Assembly: GCA_036703255.1 (NCBI GenBank)
Contig: DATNPL010000222.1
Location: forward strand, 90,662 to 154,661
Source: Drouetiella sp036703255
GTDB lineage: Bacteria; Cyanobacteriota; Cyanobacteriia; Elainellales; Elainellaceae
Length of the DNA stretch: 64,000 nucleotides
Direction: 5' to 3'
A program made the translations under genes and the position numbers. Positions 36,445 to 45,591 of this stretch are shown here, piece after piece. The notes beneath the pieces are model-generated. The model saw only the letters and a list, made by a program, of their open reading frames with translations. It did no database searches and was not told where the DNA came from. Every line of letters begins with the position of its first letter. Positions within the stretch are counted from its first letter, which is position 1.

Positions 36445-36648
36445 TTACAGTAGGCCAGTGTTTGCGCCTGGTTTACCGGTTGCCAGCTCAACTTTGACAA
36501 TTTTGCCACCCATTTTCATGATGCGCTGCTGCTCCTTAAACCAGTTGTCGTAAGGAACCAGCTTGGTGAAGTAGGTATTTTGCAGTTCCCGCTGGGTACG
36601 AATCCGAGTCTGGCTAGGAACACAGGCTGTAATTTTGAACATCCGCAT
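36445..36648 (-). CDS. apcC: Phycobilisome small core linker (Lc 7.8)
   Basis: The protein has 67 residues and the standard sequence of the small allophycocyanin linker (MRMFKITACVPSQTRIRTQR, VPYDNWFKEQQRI, GGKIVKVELATGKPG). It caps allophycocyanin trimers at the ends of core cylinders. It is the last gene of apcA-apcB-apcC, 240 bases after apcB. The long gap and the following terminator suggest separate control of its level, since fewer copies are needed than of the chromophore subunits. Confidence 0.98.
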   Translation of the reverse strand: MRMFKITACVPSQTRIRTQRELQNTYFTKLVPYDNWFKEQQRIMKMGGKIVKVELATGKPGANTGLL

Positions 36649-36888
36649 GGGCTATAACGCTCCCGTGTAAACTGGAAAATTTTGATTAAATCTAGAGACT
36701 GAACCTAGAAAAATTTAGGTAATTACTGCAAGTCTGGGAGTCTAATGTCAATCCTAGACCGTCACAGCGAACCTTTGGCTGCCGTTGACCCCCTAGCACT
36801 CACACCAAACTGCCCAGACCGAAAGAAGTTATGAGACTCAAGCTCTAACTTTTAAGTTTTGGCTCAGAACAGACTAGCCCAAACCAGA

Positions 36889-37374
36889 TTAGCTCAAGCC
36901 AGAGCAGATGTAGTCGAGATAAACGCCCATTTCCTTGCCTGCATCAGCACCCACCAAGCTGGCGGTTACTTCTTTGATGGCTTGGATAGCTTGCACCGTT
37001 GCTGCAACAGGTACGCCCAAGGAGTTGTAGGTTTCCTTCAAGCCGTTGAGCACGCGCTCATCGAGGATGGAAGGATCGCCAGCCAACATGGCATAGGTGG
37101 AGTAGCGCAGGTAGTAGTCGAGGTCACGAATGCAGGCTGCATAGCGACGGGTGGTGTACATGTTGCCACCGGGACGAGTGATGTCAGAGTACAGCAGGGA
37201 CTTAGCCACAGCTTCTTTGACGATCGCCGCCGAGTTGGCGCTGATGGTGGTCGCTGCACGAACGCGCAGTTCGCCGCTAGAAAAATAGCCCTTCAGCTTC
37301 TCTAGAGCAGCCACATCCAGGTACTTGCCCTGAACGTCGGCAGAGTTGATTACAGCAGTAATTGCGTCTTGCAT
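36889..37374 (-). CDS. apcB: Allophycocyanin beta subunit
   Basis: The protein has 161 residues, the exact usual length. The phycocyanobilin site is Cys81 in RRYAACIRDLDYYLRYSTYA. N72, normally methylated, lies in the PGGNMYTTRR segment. With ApcA it forms the trimers of the phycobilisome core that pass light energy to photosystem II. It is 98 bases after apcA on the minus strand. Confidence 0.99.
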   Translation of the reverse strand: MQDAITAVINSADVQGKYLDVAALEKLKGYFSSGELRVRAATTISANSAAIVKEAVAKSLLYSDITRPGGNMYTTRRYAACIRDLDYYLRYSTYAMLAGDPSILDERVLNGLKETYNSLGVPVAATVQAIQAIKEVTASLVGADAGKEMGVYLDYICSGLS

Positions 37375-37472
37375 GATTTTGCTTCCTTAAAAAATGCGTT
37401 GATGTCTATCGGGCAATTGAGAAAGTTCTAAGCTTTGAGCTGAGCAGTTAACTCAGCGCTGACTCAGCGCTC

Positions 37473-37958
37473 TTACTGCATAGCACCGATAACGTAGTCG
37501 AAGTAGGTGCCTGCTTCAGAAGCATCTTCGCCAGATAGCAGGGAAGCTGCCACGCTCTTCATAGCGCGAACGCCTTCTGCCACAGCCTCAATGGGGGTAC
37601 CCAGAGACTTGTACATTTCGCGAACGCCCACGATACCGATTTCTTCGATAGGGGTGATGTCGCCAGAAACCACTCCGTAAGTGATCAGACGCAGATAGTA
37701 GTCCATGTCGCGCAGGCAGGTTGCGGTCATTTCTTCGCCGTAAGCGTTGCCGCCAGGAGAAACCACATCAGGGCGCTTTTGGAAAAGCTGATCGCCAGCT
37801 TGCTTCACAATGCGCTCGCGAGATTCTGTGAGAACTTGAGCAATCCGCAGACGACGCTCACCAGAGGTAACAAAACCCTTGATCCGATCCAGTTCGCCGG
37901 GGCTGAGATAGCGAGCCTCAGCATCCGCATTCACGATTGACTTCGTGACAATACTCAT
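37473..37958 (-). CDS. apcA: Allophycocyanin alpha subunit
   Basis: The start is the ATG at 37958 (MSIVTKSIVNADAEARYLSP), with GGAGGA eight bases before it, giving the standard 161 residues. A longer frame to 38021 has no ribosome site. The bilin Cys lies in TATCLRDMDYYLRLITYGVV. It is the first gene of the core operon and has a long upstream gap (about 500 bases to the divergent gene) that should hold the light-regulated promoter and leader. apcE is not in the window. Confidence 0.99.
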   Translation of the reverse strand: MSIVTKSIVNADAEARYLSPGELDRIKGFVTSGERRLRIAQVLTESRERIVKQAGDQLFQKRPDVVSPGGNAYGEEMTATCLRDMDYYLRLITYGVVSGDITPIEEIGIVGVREMYKSLGTPIEAVAEGVRAMKSVAASLLSGEDASEAGTYFDYVIGAMQ

Positions 37959-38468
37959 TGATGGATTCCTCCGAAAAGCAAGATGTAACCGATTTGTTTT
38001 ATGGGCAAAACCATACCGCAACGAGTCGCTCAGTCTTTGCTTGACCGAACTTTCGGCTGTAGGGCTTTACCGTAGATAGTCTTTGTTTAACCATCTCCGA
38101 GGATAATTCTCGGGCATTAAGCTCCCACTCTTGAGCTGTCTGCAACATTTCGTAATAGTTTTCCTCATCCACACCAGAGTTTAGCCACCGAGCAAAGATG
38201 AAAAGCTCCTGAAACCTACACATATCGGTTCAAATTTCAAGCCGTCCCTAGATGAATCGTAATAATCTTTGAAGAAATCTGAAGCCTTGTAACTTCATCC
38301 CTAAATTTAGGAGTCAGCTTGGTATTGCCTGAATCGCGTATCGCCTGAATTGCTGTTGCCTTTACCCTGGGCGATGGGAACACTAGAAGCGCAAGATGGC
38401 TTGCCTGCATAAAAGCGCATTGCTTCTCATGCAGAGGTGAAGAGTAACGCAGAGGTGAAGAGTATCAG
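37959..38468. promoter_or_regulatory. apcA leader and divergent promoter region
   Basis: About 510 bases separate apcA (minus) from a glycosyltransferase (plus). Apart from the doubtful small ORF, it should hold the apcA promoter and a long 5' leader. A direct repeat CGCAGAGGTGAAGAGTA-like occurs twice at about 38430-38466, immediately before the glycosyltransferase ATG. No exact promoter boxes are claimed. Confidence 0.4.
37999..38223 (-). CDS. Possible small protein upstream of apcA
   Basis: The frame has 74 residues from an ATG at 38223, ending 40 bases before the apcA start. The middle looks protein-like (ARWLNSGVDEENYYEMLQTAQEWELNARELS), while the end (LVAVWFCP) does not. No ribosome site is visible before the ATG. 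It may be a real small gene co-transcribed with apcA or a chance frame in the leader. Quoted in parts: DEENYYEMLQTAQEWEL is the most convincing stretch. Confidence 0.35.
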   Translation of the reverse strand: MCRFQELFIFARWLNSGVDEENYYEMLQTAQEWELNARELSSEMVKQRLSTVKPYSRKFGQAKTERLVAVWFCP

Positions 38469-39425
38469 ATGGACTTTACCATCGCCATTCCCACTTACAA
38501 CGGAGAGCATCGCCTGCCTGAGGTGCTAGAACAGCTTCGATCGCAACTCAATCCGGCAGAGCTGCAATGGGAAATTTTGATTGTAGATAACAACAGTAGC
38601 GATCGCACTCCAGAAGTGATCCAAGCTTTTCAATCCCATTTTCCGGTATCCATTCGCTACCTCAAGGCTTCACGGCAAGGGGCAGGATATGCGCGCCAGG
38701 TTGCGATTCAATCGGCACAAAGCCCCCTGGTTGGTTTTTTAGATGATGATAATCTTCCCAATGAAGATTGGTTAAATCAAGCCTATAAATTTGCCCAAAA
38801 ACATCCTAAAGCAGGGGCATATGGTAGCCACATTCGGGGAGAGTTTGAAAGTAATCCGCCCCAAAATTTGCAGCGAATTCTACCGTTTTTAGCCATTACA
38901 GAACGGGGTGAAAAGCCAAGCCGCTATGCATCCATAAAAGGTGTGTTGCCACCCGCAGCAGGGTTGGTCGTGCGTAAACAGGTATGGTTAGATCATGTGC
39001 CCGAAGAGGGCATCTTAATGAAATTAAAGTTTCAGCGATCGGATGGTAATCACTGTGGTGAAGATCTAGAAGCGTTGAGTTATATTCAGCGATCGCCCTG
39101 GGAGATTTGGCACAATCCCACCATGAAGATTGCCCATAAAATTCCATCTTGGCGATTAGAAAGCTCCTATTTATTGCCTTTTTTTAAGAGTATTGGCCTC
39201 AGTCGGCATGTGACGCGCATGTTAAGCGTCAAGTCTTGGCAAAGGCCGTTCTTTCTAGTTGCCTATCTCGTGAATGATCTGCGTAAAAGCCTTCTGCACT
39301 ATCTAAAGTATCGATCGAAACTGCAAACTGATTTGGCTGCTGCTTGCGAGATGCAGCTCTTTCTGGGAAGTCTGATCAGTCCATTTTATCTATGGCGAAA
39401 AGGCTTTTTATTAAATAAGTTTTAA
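38469..39425 (+). CDS. Family 2 glycosyltransferase, HpsE-like
   Basis: The protein has 318 residues. The GT-A core has FTIAIPTYNG and LIVDNNSSDRT, and the metal motif is FLDDDN. A second acidic motif is CGEDLEAL. It transfers a sugar from a nucleotide donor in polysaccharide synthesis, probably at the membrane face. The N-terminus and length resemble the hormogonium polysaccharide enzyme HpsE of filamentous cyanobacteria, but the hps cluster is not here. A second glycosyltransferase follows 22 bases after the stop, so the two form an operon. Confidence 0.88.
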   Translation: MDFTIAIPTYNGEHRLPEVLEQLRSQLNPAELQWEILIVDNNSSDRTPEVIQAFQSHFPVSIRYLKASRQGAGYARQVAIQSAQSPLVGFLDDDNLPNEDWLNQAYKFAQKHPKAGAYGSHIRGEFESNPPQNLQRILPFLAITERGEKPSRYASIKGVLPPAAGLVVRKQVWLDHVPEEGILMKLKFQRSDGNHCGEDLEALSYIQRSPWEIWHNPTMKIAHKIPSWRLESSYLLPFFKSIGLSRHVTRMLSVKSWQRPFFLVAYLVNDLRKSLLHYLKYRSKLQTDLAAACEMQLFLGSLISPFYLWRKGFLLNKF

Positions 39426-39447
39426 CCCTCGCCTAAAGTTTCATATC

Positions 39448-40605
39448 ATGCATCTAATCGTTTTAGAAAATGAGCCATCTTCCCATCGAGGAGGGCAAGA
39501 GCTAAGCTTGATCGATATTTGCCAAGGATTGCATCGACGAGGACATCGTATCAGCCTTCTCTATAAAAAATCAGGTGATTTACTTCAGCACTATCAAAGC
39601 TTTTGTTCAGACATAACTTGTATAGATGAATACAAGCTGAACGCTAAGAATCTGCCTCAATTCGTTTCAAGTTTGCATCAAGCCGCCCAGGCCATTGCGA
39701 CTGAATCGCAAAGCCTGGTGTATTGCAATCAATATCAAGAGAGCTTTTTTGGTTATGGACTCGCCTGCCTCAAAGCCATTCCCTTTGTGTGCCATTTGCG
39801 TTTGCCTCCGCCGACAACGTTAGGAGTTCAATCGAGATTAGGGCTTTGGGGGGCAAAACAGCTGATTGCAATTTCACAGCAAACACAGCAGGATTGGATT
39901 GCCGCCGGGTTCTCCAATCAAAAGTTCAACACGGTGTATAACGGGATTGATTTAGACAAGTTTCAAGAAAAAACTCAGCCTCACCTTGGTGGAGCGATCG
40001 CTCCACCTCAGCCTCTGATCTCAGCCAGTCCAGTGATTGCCCCAATAATTGCCCCCGTAATTGCCTATGTAGGACGGCTAGACAAGGTGAAAGGGGTAGA
40101 AACTTTACTGAAAGCGATCGCCTTACTCAAATTGGAAGATCCGCACCTGCATCTGCTCATTGCTGGAAAACCCCTGATTCAAAACGCGCGCTATCAAGAC
40201 TTTCTGGTGCAGCTTGCCCAGCAGCTTGGCATTGGATCAAATGTCAGCTTTTTGGGGCATGTGTCCTCTCCTGCGAAGATTTATCACGCTAGCCATGTGG
40301 CAGTCTTGCCTAGCCTCTGGGCAGAACCTTTTGGGCGAACCATTCTGGAGGCTATGGCCTGCGGCGTGCCAGTTGTTGCTAGCCGAGTGGGCGGCATCCC
40401 AGAAGTGCTGTCTGGCGAATTTGCTCAGGGGCTGTTTCAGCCTGGAAATGCAGAAGATTTGGCGGCAAAGCTCCGGCATACCTTGAGCTGGCAAAGCCAA
40501 GATATAAAACTGCGGCAGCGCTGTCGAGATCATGTGGGCGATCGCTTTCCTCTGTCTAAAACTGTTGAAGGGGTAGAGCGAGTGATGTTAAAAGCGTTGG
40601 GCTAG
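39448..40605 (+). CDS. Family 4 glycosyltransferase
   Basis: The protein has 385 residues with the GT-B fold. The N-terminal half acts on the acceptor. The C-terminal half holds the donor motif region: IAYVGRLDKVKGVETLLKAI, VSFLGHVSS and PSLWAEPFGRTILEAMACGVP with the E-x7-E pair. A short repeat of the type SPVIAPIIAPVIAYVG just before the donor domain is a low-complexity expansion in the linker. With the upstream family 2 enzyme it likely builds an exported polysaccharide. A two-hairpin element follows the stop. Confidence 0.92.
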   Translation: MHLIVLENEPSSHRGGQELSLIDICQGLHRRGHRISLLYKKSGDLLQHYQSFCSDITCIDEYKLNAKNLPQFVSSLHQAAQAIATESQSLVYCNQYQESFFGYGLACLKAIPFVCHLRLPPPTTLGVQSRLGLWGAKQLIAISQQTQQDWIAAGFSNQKFNTVYNGIDLDKFQEKTQPHLGGAIAPPQPLISASPVIAPIIAPVIAYVGRLDKVKGVETLLKAIALLKLEDPHLHLLIAGKPLIQNARYQDFLVQLAQQLGIGSNVSFLGHVSSPAKIYHASHVAVLPSLWAEPFGRTILEAMACGVPVVASRVGGIPEVLSGEFAQGLFQPGNAEDLAAKLRHTLSWQSQDIKLRQRCRDHVGDRFPLSKTVEGVERVMLKALG

Positions 40606-40628
40606 CTAATCATTCTTATTTTTTTCAG

Positions 40629-40712
40629 AAGCCGGATTTCAAAGGCTCATTGCACCTTTGAAATCCGGCTTTGAGGATTGTGTGGTACGCGCTACACAAT
40701 CCTGATTTTTTT
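40629..40712 (+). terminator. Two-hairpin intergenic element, copy B, ending in a T run
   Basis: A perfect 17-bp stem (40629-40645 with 40655-40671) is followed by a perfect 10-bp stem AGGATTGTGT/ACACAATCCT (40674-40683 with 40694-40703) and then GATTTTTTT. It lies just after the glycosyltransferase stop and can serve as its terminator. It is the reverse-oriented relative of copy A at 2717-2793, and the stems are kept by paired changes. Confidence 0.75.
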
Positions 40713-40844
40713 GATCTGTTGATCCTATCCAGATGAGGCAATACTAAAGACATTCGTACTGAATCGGCAAATTCCATCTACCATTTATCAGGACAAGGAT
40801 ATTGTCAGGATCAAGATTCAGGACAGTTAAACGTAAGGCTAGCT

Positions 40845-42554
40845 ATGGCAGGACTCAGCGCCGATCAGCGCAACCACCATTATTTAAGTGAGGCGGCACG
40901 AGCAGGCATTCACAAGCCTCTCTTGGCAGCACTCTATCAGGTTCACCGTCGCCCTGCTCTCAGCGATGGCGAGGTAGGGTTAGGCATCTCCCCCGCCAAC
41001 CGGATTGCCCTAGAGCAAGTCAACAGCTTTGGGGCACAAGTTCAGTATGCAGCCAACACAATTCGCAGCATCACCGATCGCCTGACCGCCCAAGGCTGGA
41101 AAGGCTCTGAGATTTGGGATGTGGATGCCGGACGCTATAGCGATCGCTTTCTTCAGGCCATTGCCAACGGCTACAGCCCTCCCGTTAGCGATTTGATGGC
41201 AACCCGATTGGAATCTGCTGACTTGCCCGCATTGCTGCAAGCTTACAGAGAGGATGCTGCCCAAGATGGTGCAGCGATCGGGTTGCCTCCCCAGCAAGCG
41301 TTTCTCGATGCAGCGCTAATTCAACTCACAGAGCCTATTCCTCGCTACTACATGGGGCTGTCCCATCAGCGTCAAGCTTTTTTGGAGGCCGTGCGAATTT
41401 GGCGAAAGCTCAATACTCTGGAAGCAGCGATCGCCTCCCTCTTGCGTGTTAATGAAACTGCCCTAGACCTCGCCAGCCTAGATGAAACGACACTCGATCG
41501 GGCGCTGGTTCAGTATATTCAGCAGCTTCCTCCTTTCTATGCTGGCTATCCGCACCAGCGAGAGGCGTTGCTGCGTATGGTTCAGCTTTGGCGCAGGCTA
41601 GACAGTCGGGAAGCAGCGATCGCCTCGCTGCAAAGCAACACTTCCCCAGAAACAGATATCAGTATTATCGATCCGGCACTGATTGCCTTTGCCCAGCGGT
41701 TGCCCCAGCAGTATCAAGGCAAGGGTGATCAGCGCAATGCCATGACAGAAACCTTTCGTCTGTGGCAAGACCTCGATTCGCGGGGAGCCGCGCTTAAAGA
41801 TCTGGGCGTAGATTCTCGCGTGCTGACGGCCAGCAATCCCGATCGCAATGCCCTAATTAACGCAGCGGCTCAGCTTGACCGAGCGCTGTTAGACTTCATC
41901 AAACGGGTTCCGGCAACCTATCACGCCAGCGATCGCCAACGGGAAGCTTTAATTCGTCTTGTGCAGCTTTGGCGAGGGCTAGAAGGACGCGATCGAGCCA
42001 TTCAGGCTTTGCTAGATGATGTGATTCGTCTAGAGCATCCTCAGCGCGGCACCGATGCCCCTCCCAGCCCTGAACCCATTGCTGCTGGGTCACGTCCCGA
42101 TCGCTGGACGCCCGATAATCTCCAGATCCATGCTCCTATCTTGCCCAATGGCAGTTCGACTTGGGCAGAAGCCACTCGGGGCGGAGCCTATCTCCCCAAG
42201 CATCCTGAAACAGTCGAGGCGATCGTCCGCATTGCTCAGCTGGCTCAGCAGGCCGCCGATCGCCTCGGTCGGCCGCTCCGGATCACAAAATGGTACTGTC
42301 CTGAGGCCAGTTCTCAGGCAGACTTTTCGGCTGGAAGCGCTGATTTTGCTCCGATGGAGAATCGCCTACTCCAAAAAGCTCACCAGACTCACCATATTGG
42401 CGATGCGATCGAGTTTTACTGTGAAGGGCTAACAGGCAATCAGATTTATCTGGCTCTAGATCCAATTTGGACGGGAGGATTAGGGCGGTATGCCCAAGCG
42501 CCTTATCTTTGTTATCTAGATGCCTCTCCTTATCGAGTGCGCTGGAAAATTTAG
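40845..42554 (+). CDS. Four-repeat protein with a degenerate M15-type peptidase domain
   Basis: The protein has 569 residues and no signal peptide. An N-terminal helical domain (1-140) is followed by four related units at about 158-200, 219-262, 278-321 and 346-390, each of the form LP-x-Y-G-QRxAxxxxxxLWRxLxxRxAAIxxL. A Pro-rich link precedes residues 420-569, a peptidase M15-like domain (TPDNLQIHAPILPNGSSTWAEA, GLGRYAQAPYLCYLDA). The zinc motif SxHxxGxAxD reads HHIGDAIEF, with Glu523 for Asp, and the C-terminal HxD reads YLD, with Tyr557 for His. It probably binds cell-wall or glycan material without cutting it. Confidence 0.75.
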   Translation: MAGLSADQRNHHYLSEAARAGIHKPLLAALYQVHRRPALSDGEVGLGISPANRIALEQVNSFGAQVQYAANTIRSITDRLTAQGWKGSEIWDVDAGRYSDRFLQAIANGYSPPVSDLMATRLESADLPALLQAYREDAAQDGAAIGLPPQQAFLDAALIQLTEPIPRYYMGLSHQRQAFLEAVRIWRKLNTLEAAIASLLRVNETALDLASLDETTLDRALVQYIQQLPPFYAGYPHQREALLRMVQLWRRLDSREAAIASLQSNTSPETDISIIDPALIAFAQRLPQQYQGKGDQRNAMTETFRLWQDLDSRGAALKDLGVDSRVLTASNPDRNALINAAAQLDRALLDFIKRVPATYHASDRQREALIRLVQLWRGLEGRDRAIQALLDDVIRLEHPQRGTDAPPSPEPIAAGSRPDRWTPDNLQIHAPILPNGSSTWAEATRGGAYLPKHPETVEAIVRIAQLAQQAADRLGRPLRITKWYCPEASSQADFSAGSADFAPMENRLLQKAHQTHHIGDAIEFYCEGLTGNQIYLALDPIWTGGLGRYAQAPYLCYLDASPYRVRWKI

Positions 42555-42800
42555 GCTGGGCGATCGCTCTAACCTTGCAAAGTTTAATTTCTTGCCTGAC
42601 TCCTCCTGATTTCCGACCGATTAACCTGTAATGGTTTAACGTAGAGGCTATTGCGTGATTCTAGAGGCTGCTATGCGATCCTAGAGTCTACCGACCAAGT
42701 CACAGATTTTTGTGGTGCAATTTGTAACTCGCAGGGCATTCTAAAACTACGTAGATTAGACACTACAGTCTAGACACTTAATCTCTCTCGGCAAACTGTT

Positions 42801-43556
42801 ATGTCAGCCCCGATCGTTCTCGTCGAACCCTGGTTGGCTCAAACCTCAAAACCTGCTAAACCAGACGCTTTCACGCCTCAGCAAATAGGAATGGTTTCAT
42901 CAGGGGTTTTGGCAATTCTCCTGGTGGGCTTGGCAGTCTTTACAAAAGTAAAAATCGCCCAGCTCAAGAAACAGACTCGTTTTGAAGAATTTAAAAATCG
43001 AGAGCTGCAAAAAAAGCTGAAGCTGGCGCTCAATACGATTGGCAAGATGGAAAAAAATCCAGATCTAATTCACTCGCGTGAATTTAACCTGGATTATTTA
43101 AGAATGCGGATGGAAGAAGAGCAATTTCACTTCATTATCTTGAATCAAATTAAGATTCGAGTGAAGGAAAAAATATCGATCGCGCTTCGCCCATCGCAAG
43201 CCGAACAAGGCTTAGTGGGCATTGCCAGCAGCGGCCGACAGGTCGATGAGGTTTTTGATGTTGAGTATGATCCTTCAGGCTTGCCCAAAGGCAATCGACG
43301 AGTTTTATTCCGTATTCAAATTAAGTTGATGAAGTTGCCAACTCAGCCAACTTCGGCCACGATCAGTCAAATCATTGACTGTATGCATAAATTTATGAGC
43401 CAGGAAACAGATGATCACTGGCAGCCAACTATTCAAGGGCGTATTGCTTCAATACATTGGGATCAAAAGGCAAAACCTACGCCTTTGTTGGTCTTAGAGC
43501 AGCTTAACGAGGGGGTTAACGTCACCTTCCGCACTACCCGCATGGCTGAAAGCTAA
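42801..43556 (+). CDS. Membrane-anchored hypothetical protein
   Basis: The protein has 251 residues. One membrane helix at about 28-47 (MVSSGVLAILLVGLAVF) follows a short N-terminal segment. A coiled coil at about 50-85 (KIAQLKKQTRFEEFKNRELQ) leads to a cytoplasmic alpha/beta domain with LDYLRMRMEEEQFHFIILNQ. I do not recognise a named family. The composition and regular structure leave little doubt that it is a real gene. It stands alone. Confidence 0.85.
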   Translation: MSAPIVLVEPWLAQTSKPAKPDAFTPQQIGMVSSGVLAILLVGLAVFTKVKIAQLKKQTRFEEFKNRELQKKLKLALNTIGKMEKNPDLIHSREFNLDYLRMRMEEEQFHFIILNQIKIRVKEKISIALRPSQAEQGLVGIASSGRQVDEVFDVEYDPSGLPKGNRRVLFRIQIKLMKLPTQPTSATISQIIDCMHKFMSQETDDHWQPTIQGRIASIHWDQKAKPTPLLVLEQLNEGVNVTFRTTRMAES

Positions 43557-43895
43557 AGCAAGTAATACAGACTGCTCTAGCTGCTATGGGTGAGTTGCGC
43601 CTCTCCAAGCTTTCAGTTCCACCTGTCTTGGCTATAAGCTTGGTTATAGAACTAGAGTTACAAATGTCAGGGCGGGGATATTTTTGTGGGCGCGCTCCGC
43701 GCGCCAACAAAAATATTCCACGAGTCACGCTACGGCTATAAAACTGTGATGGCTGAGATGAACTAGGCTACGTCATTTAGCTTCTATAAAGTTATGAACT
43801 CTCGATAAAGACAGAAAAGTGGCTCTTGCGATCGTCCCACCCCTTTAGGCACTCTAGACTCAATGAATCACTCATAGTGCAAGAGGCTACTCAGC
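43557..43895. other. Intergenic region with palindrome
   Basis: About 340 bases without a gene. It holds palindrome member 3 and, on each side of it, TATAGC/GCTATA-type hexamers. The downstream propeller gene should be transcribed from its right part. Confidence 0.5.
43675..43719. repeat. Long GC-core palindrome, member 3
   Basis: Arms 43675-43695 and 43699-43719 pair around loop TCC with one mismatch and one G-T pair. The outer arm contains TATTTTTGT and the core is GGGCGCGC. Tails contain GCTATA on the right (about 43734) and TTATAG on the left. Confidence 0.88.
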
Positions 43896-45581
43896 ATGGG
43901 ACGCGATCGCGCAGGAAACGCATTACTCAAAGCGAAAAATTTAGGGACTTTAACCTCAAGTTTGAATGTTTCGCGTGATGCTGTCGGCAAGTCCGATCTC
44001 AGCGATTTGTACCGGGTGAAGTTAGGCGATCGCAGCAGCTTCAACATGCAGATTGCCAATTTGGGAAAAGGCGCGAAAGTAGGCGTAGAGATTTTCACCC
44101 TCAAGGGAATCAAAAACAAGGTACTGAAGGCAATTGGGCGATCGGACTTTGACCAGCTTAAAAGCAAAGATCTCAGAAAAAATATCAGCTTTATTACTAA
44201 ATCAACCTTTAGTAAAAACAGTAAACCCACTCAGGTCGTGCTGGATGCCGGGGAATATTTTTTCCGTATTGCTCCGCGCAAAGGCAATACGGCTTACAGA
44301 TTAGGTGTGTTTGCTAGCCCAATTTCTTCAAATGCTCCAGGCGATCCAAGCAATCCCATTAATGATCCAACTTCTCCCACGGCCACCTCGCCCGTCCAAT
44401 TCAATCGCCAATGGATTCGCCAATTGGGTACCGATAAGAACGACTATGGCTACGGTGTGGCGATCGTAGAAGACAACCTCTACATTTCTGGCTCAACGGA
44501 GGGTAGCCTCAATGGTGCCAATCAGGGCAATCGAGACAGCTTTGCAGCTCTCTATAATACTGAGGGCGCTCTGCAATGGCAGCGGCAGTTTGGCGTAGCA
44601 GGAATCGACACCGCTGCGGATATAGCTGCTGACAGTAACGGCAATTATTATATTGGCGGTCTCGCGGTAGGCTCTAGTTTTGGATTTCCTGACCCCAATG
44701 GTTATGTGTCCAAGTCCGACAGCAGTGGCACGTCAGCGTGGCAAAAGCAGATCAAGTTCAGTGGGGCTGAGGCGATCGCAGGCGTTGCCACAGATGGCTC
44801 CAACGTCTATGCGGCAGGTCTAGTCAAGGGTATTCCAGGCATTACACCCGCCAGCGCCTATGTCATTAAATACGACAGCACAGGCAAGGAGCTATGGTCT
44901 AAAGAATGGAGTGGCTCTGGCTCTAGTAGCGCTACCGGAGTGGCGATCGATACAGTCGGCAATGTCTACATCGCAGGTATCACCAACGCTACGCTGACTT
45001 CTAACACAGACGAACCGTTCACAGGTGGTGATGTATTTCTAGCAAAATACAGCGCTAGCGGCACAAAGCTCTGGGAGCAGACGATCGCCACTGCTGCCAG
45101 AGAATATGTGCGGAGTATCGCGGTAGATGGTAGCGGCAATGTGTATATTACGGGCGATACAGAAGGTGCTCTGCCCGGACAGACGAGCGCTGGAGGTACA
45201 GATGGCTTTGTGGCAAAATACAGCACGACGGGTGCTCAGCAATGGCTCAAGCAATTTGGCACAGATGGTCTAGACGAATCTCAGGGCATTGCTGTGAGTG
45301 ATACAGGCTACATCTTCCTAACGGGCGAAACGAGAGGCGGCATTTTGGGCAACACTAGCGCCGGAAGCTCCGATGCCTGGATTGCCGCATTTGGCAGCGA
45401 TGGCAGTTTGGCAGGTAGCACACAAATAGGCACCGCCCAAGAAGACGAAGCCTATGGCATTGCCGCATCCGGCAACACAGTTTATGTACTAGGGCAAACC
45501 CTGGGAGCGATCGCCAACACCGCTAATCAAGGTCAGTATGACGCTTGGGTGACGAAATACTCTGTCTCTCAAATATCCTAA
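43896..45581 (+). CDS. SBBP-type beta-propeller repeat protein with N-terminal PPC-like domain
   Basis: The protein has 561 residues and no classical signal peptide. Residues 1-145 resemble the N-terminal module of the metalloprotease at 1574 (RDRAGNALLKAKNLG, KSDLSDLYRVKLGDRSS, VLDAGEYFFRIAP). A Pro/Thr linker follows, then about seven repeats of the form AYVIKYDSTGKELW...GNVYIAGITNATL, the beta-propeller blades of the SBBP family. Such proteins are usually surface or extracellular. Its stop is 10 bases from the end of the convergent SWIM gene. Confidence 0.88.
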   Translation: MGRDRAGNALLKAKNLGTLTSSLNVSRDAVGKSDLSDLYRVKLGDRSSFNMQIANLGKGAKVGVEIFTLKGIKNKVLKAIGRSDFDQLKSKDLRKNISFITKSTFSKNSKPTQVVLDAGEYFFRIAPRKGNTAYRLGVFASPISSNAPGDPSNPINDPTSPTATSPVQFNRQWIRQLGTDKNDYGYGVAIVEDNLYISGSTEGSLNGANQGNRDSFAALYNTEGALQWQRQFGVAGIDTAADIAADSNGNYYIGGLAVGSSFGFPDPNGYVSKSDSSGTSAWQKQIKFSGAEAIAGVATDGSNVYAAGLVKGIPGITPASAYVIKYDSTGKELWSKEWSGSGSSSATGVAIDTVGNVYIAGITNATLTSNTDEPFTGGDVFLAKYSASGTKLWEQTIATAAREYVRSIAVDGSGNVYITGDTEGALPGQTSAGGTDGFVAKYSTTGAQQWLKQFGTDGLDESQGIAVSDTGYIFLTGETRGGILGNTSAGSSDAWIAAFGSDGSLAGSTQIGTAQEDEAYGIAASGNTVYVLGQTLGAIANTANQGQYDAWVTKYSVSQIS

Positions 45582-45591
45582 ATCTGGATAC

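Noticed and set aside
36859..37305. Plus-strand ORF of 148 residues
   Set aside because: It is antisense to apcB.
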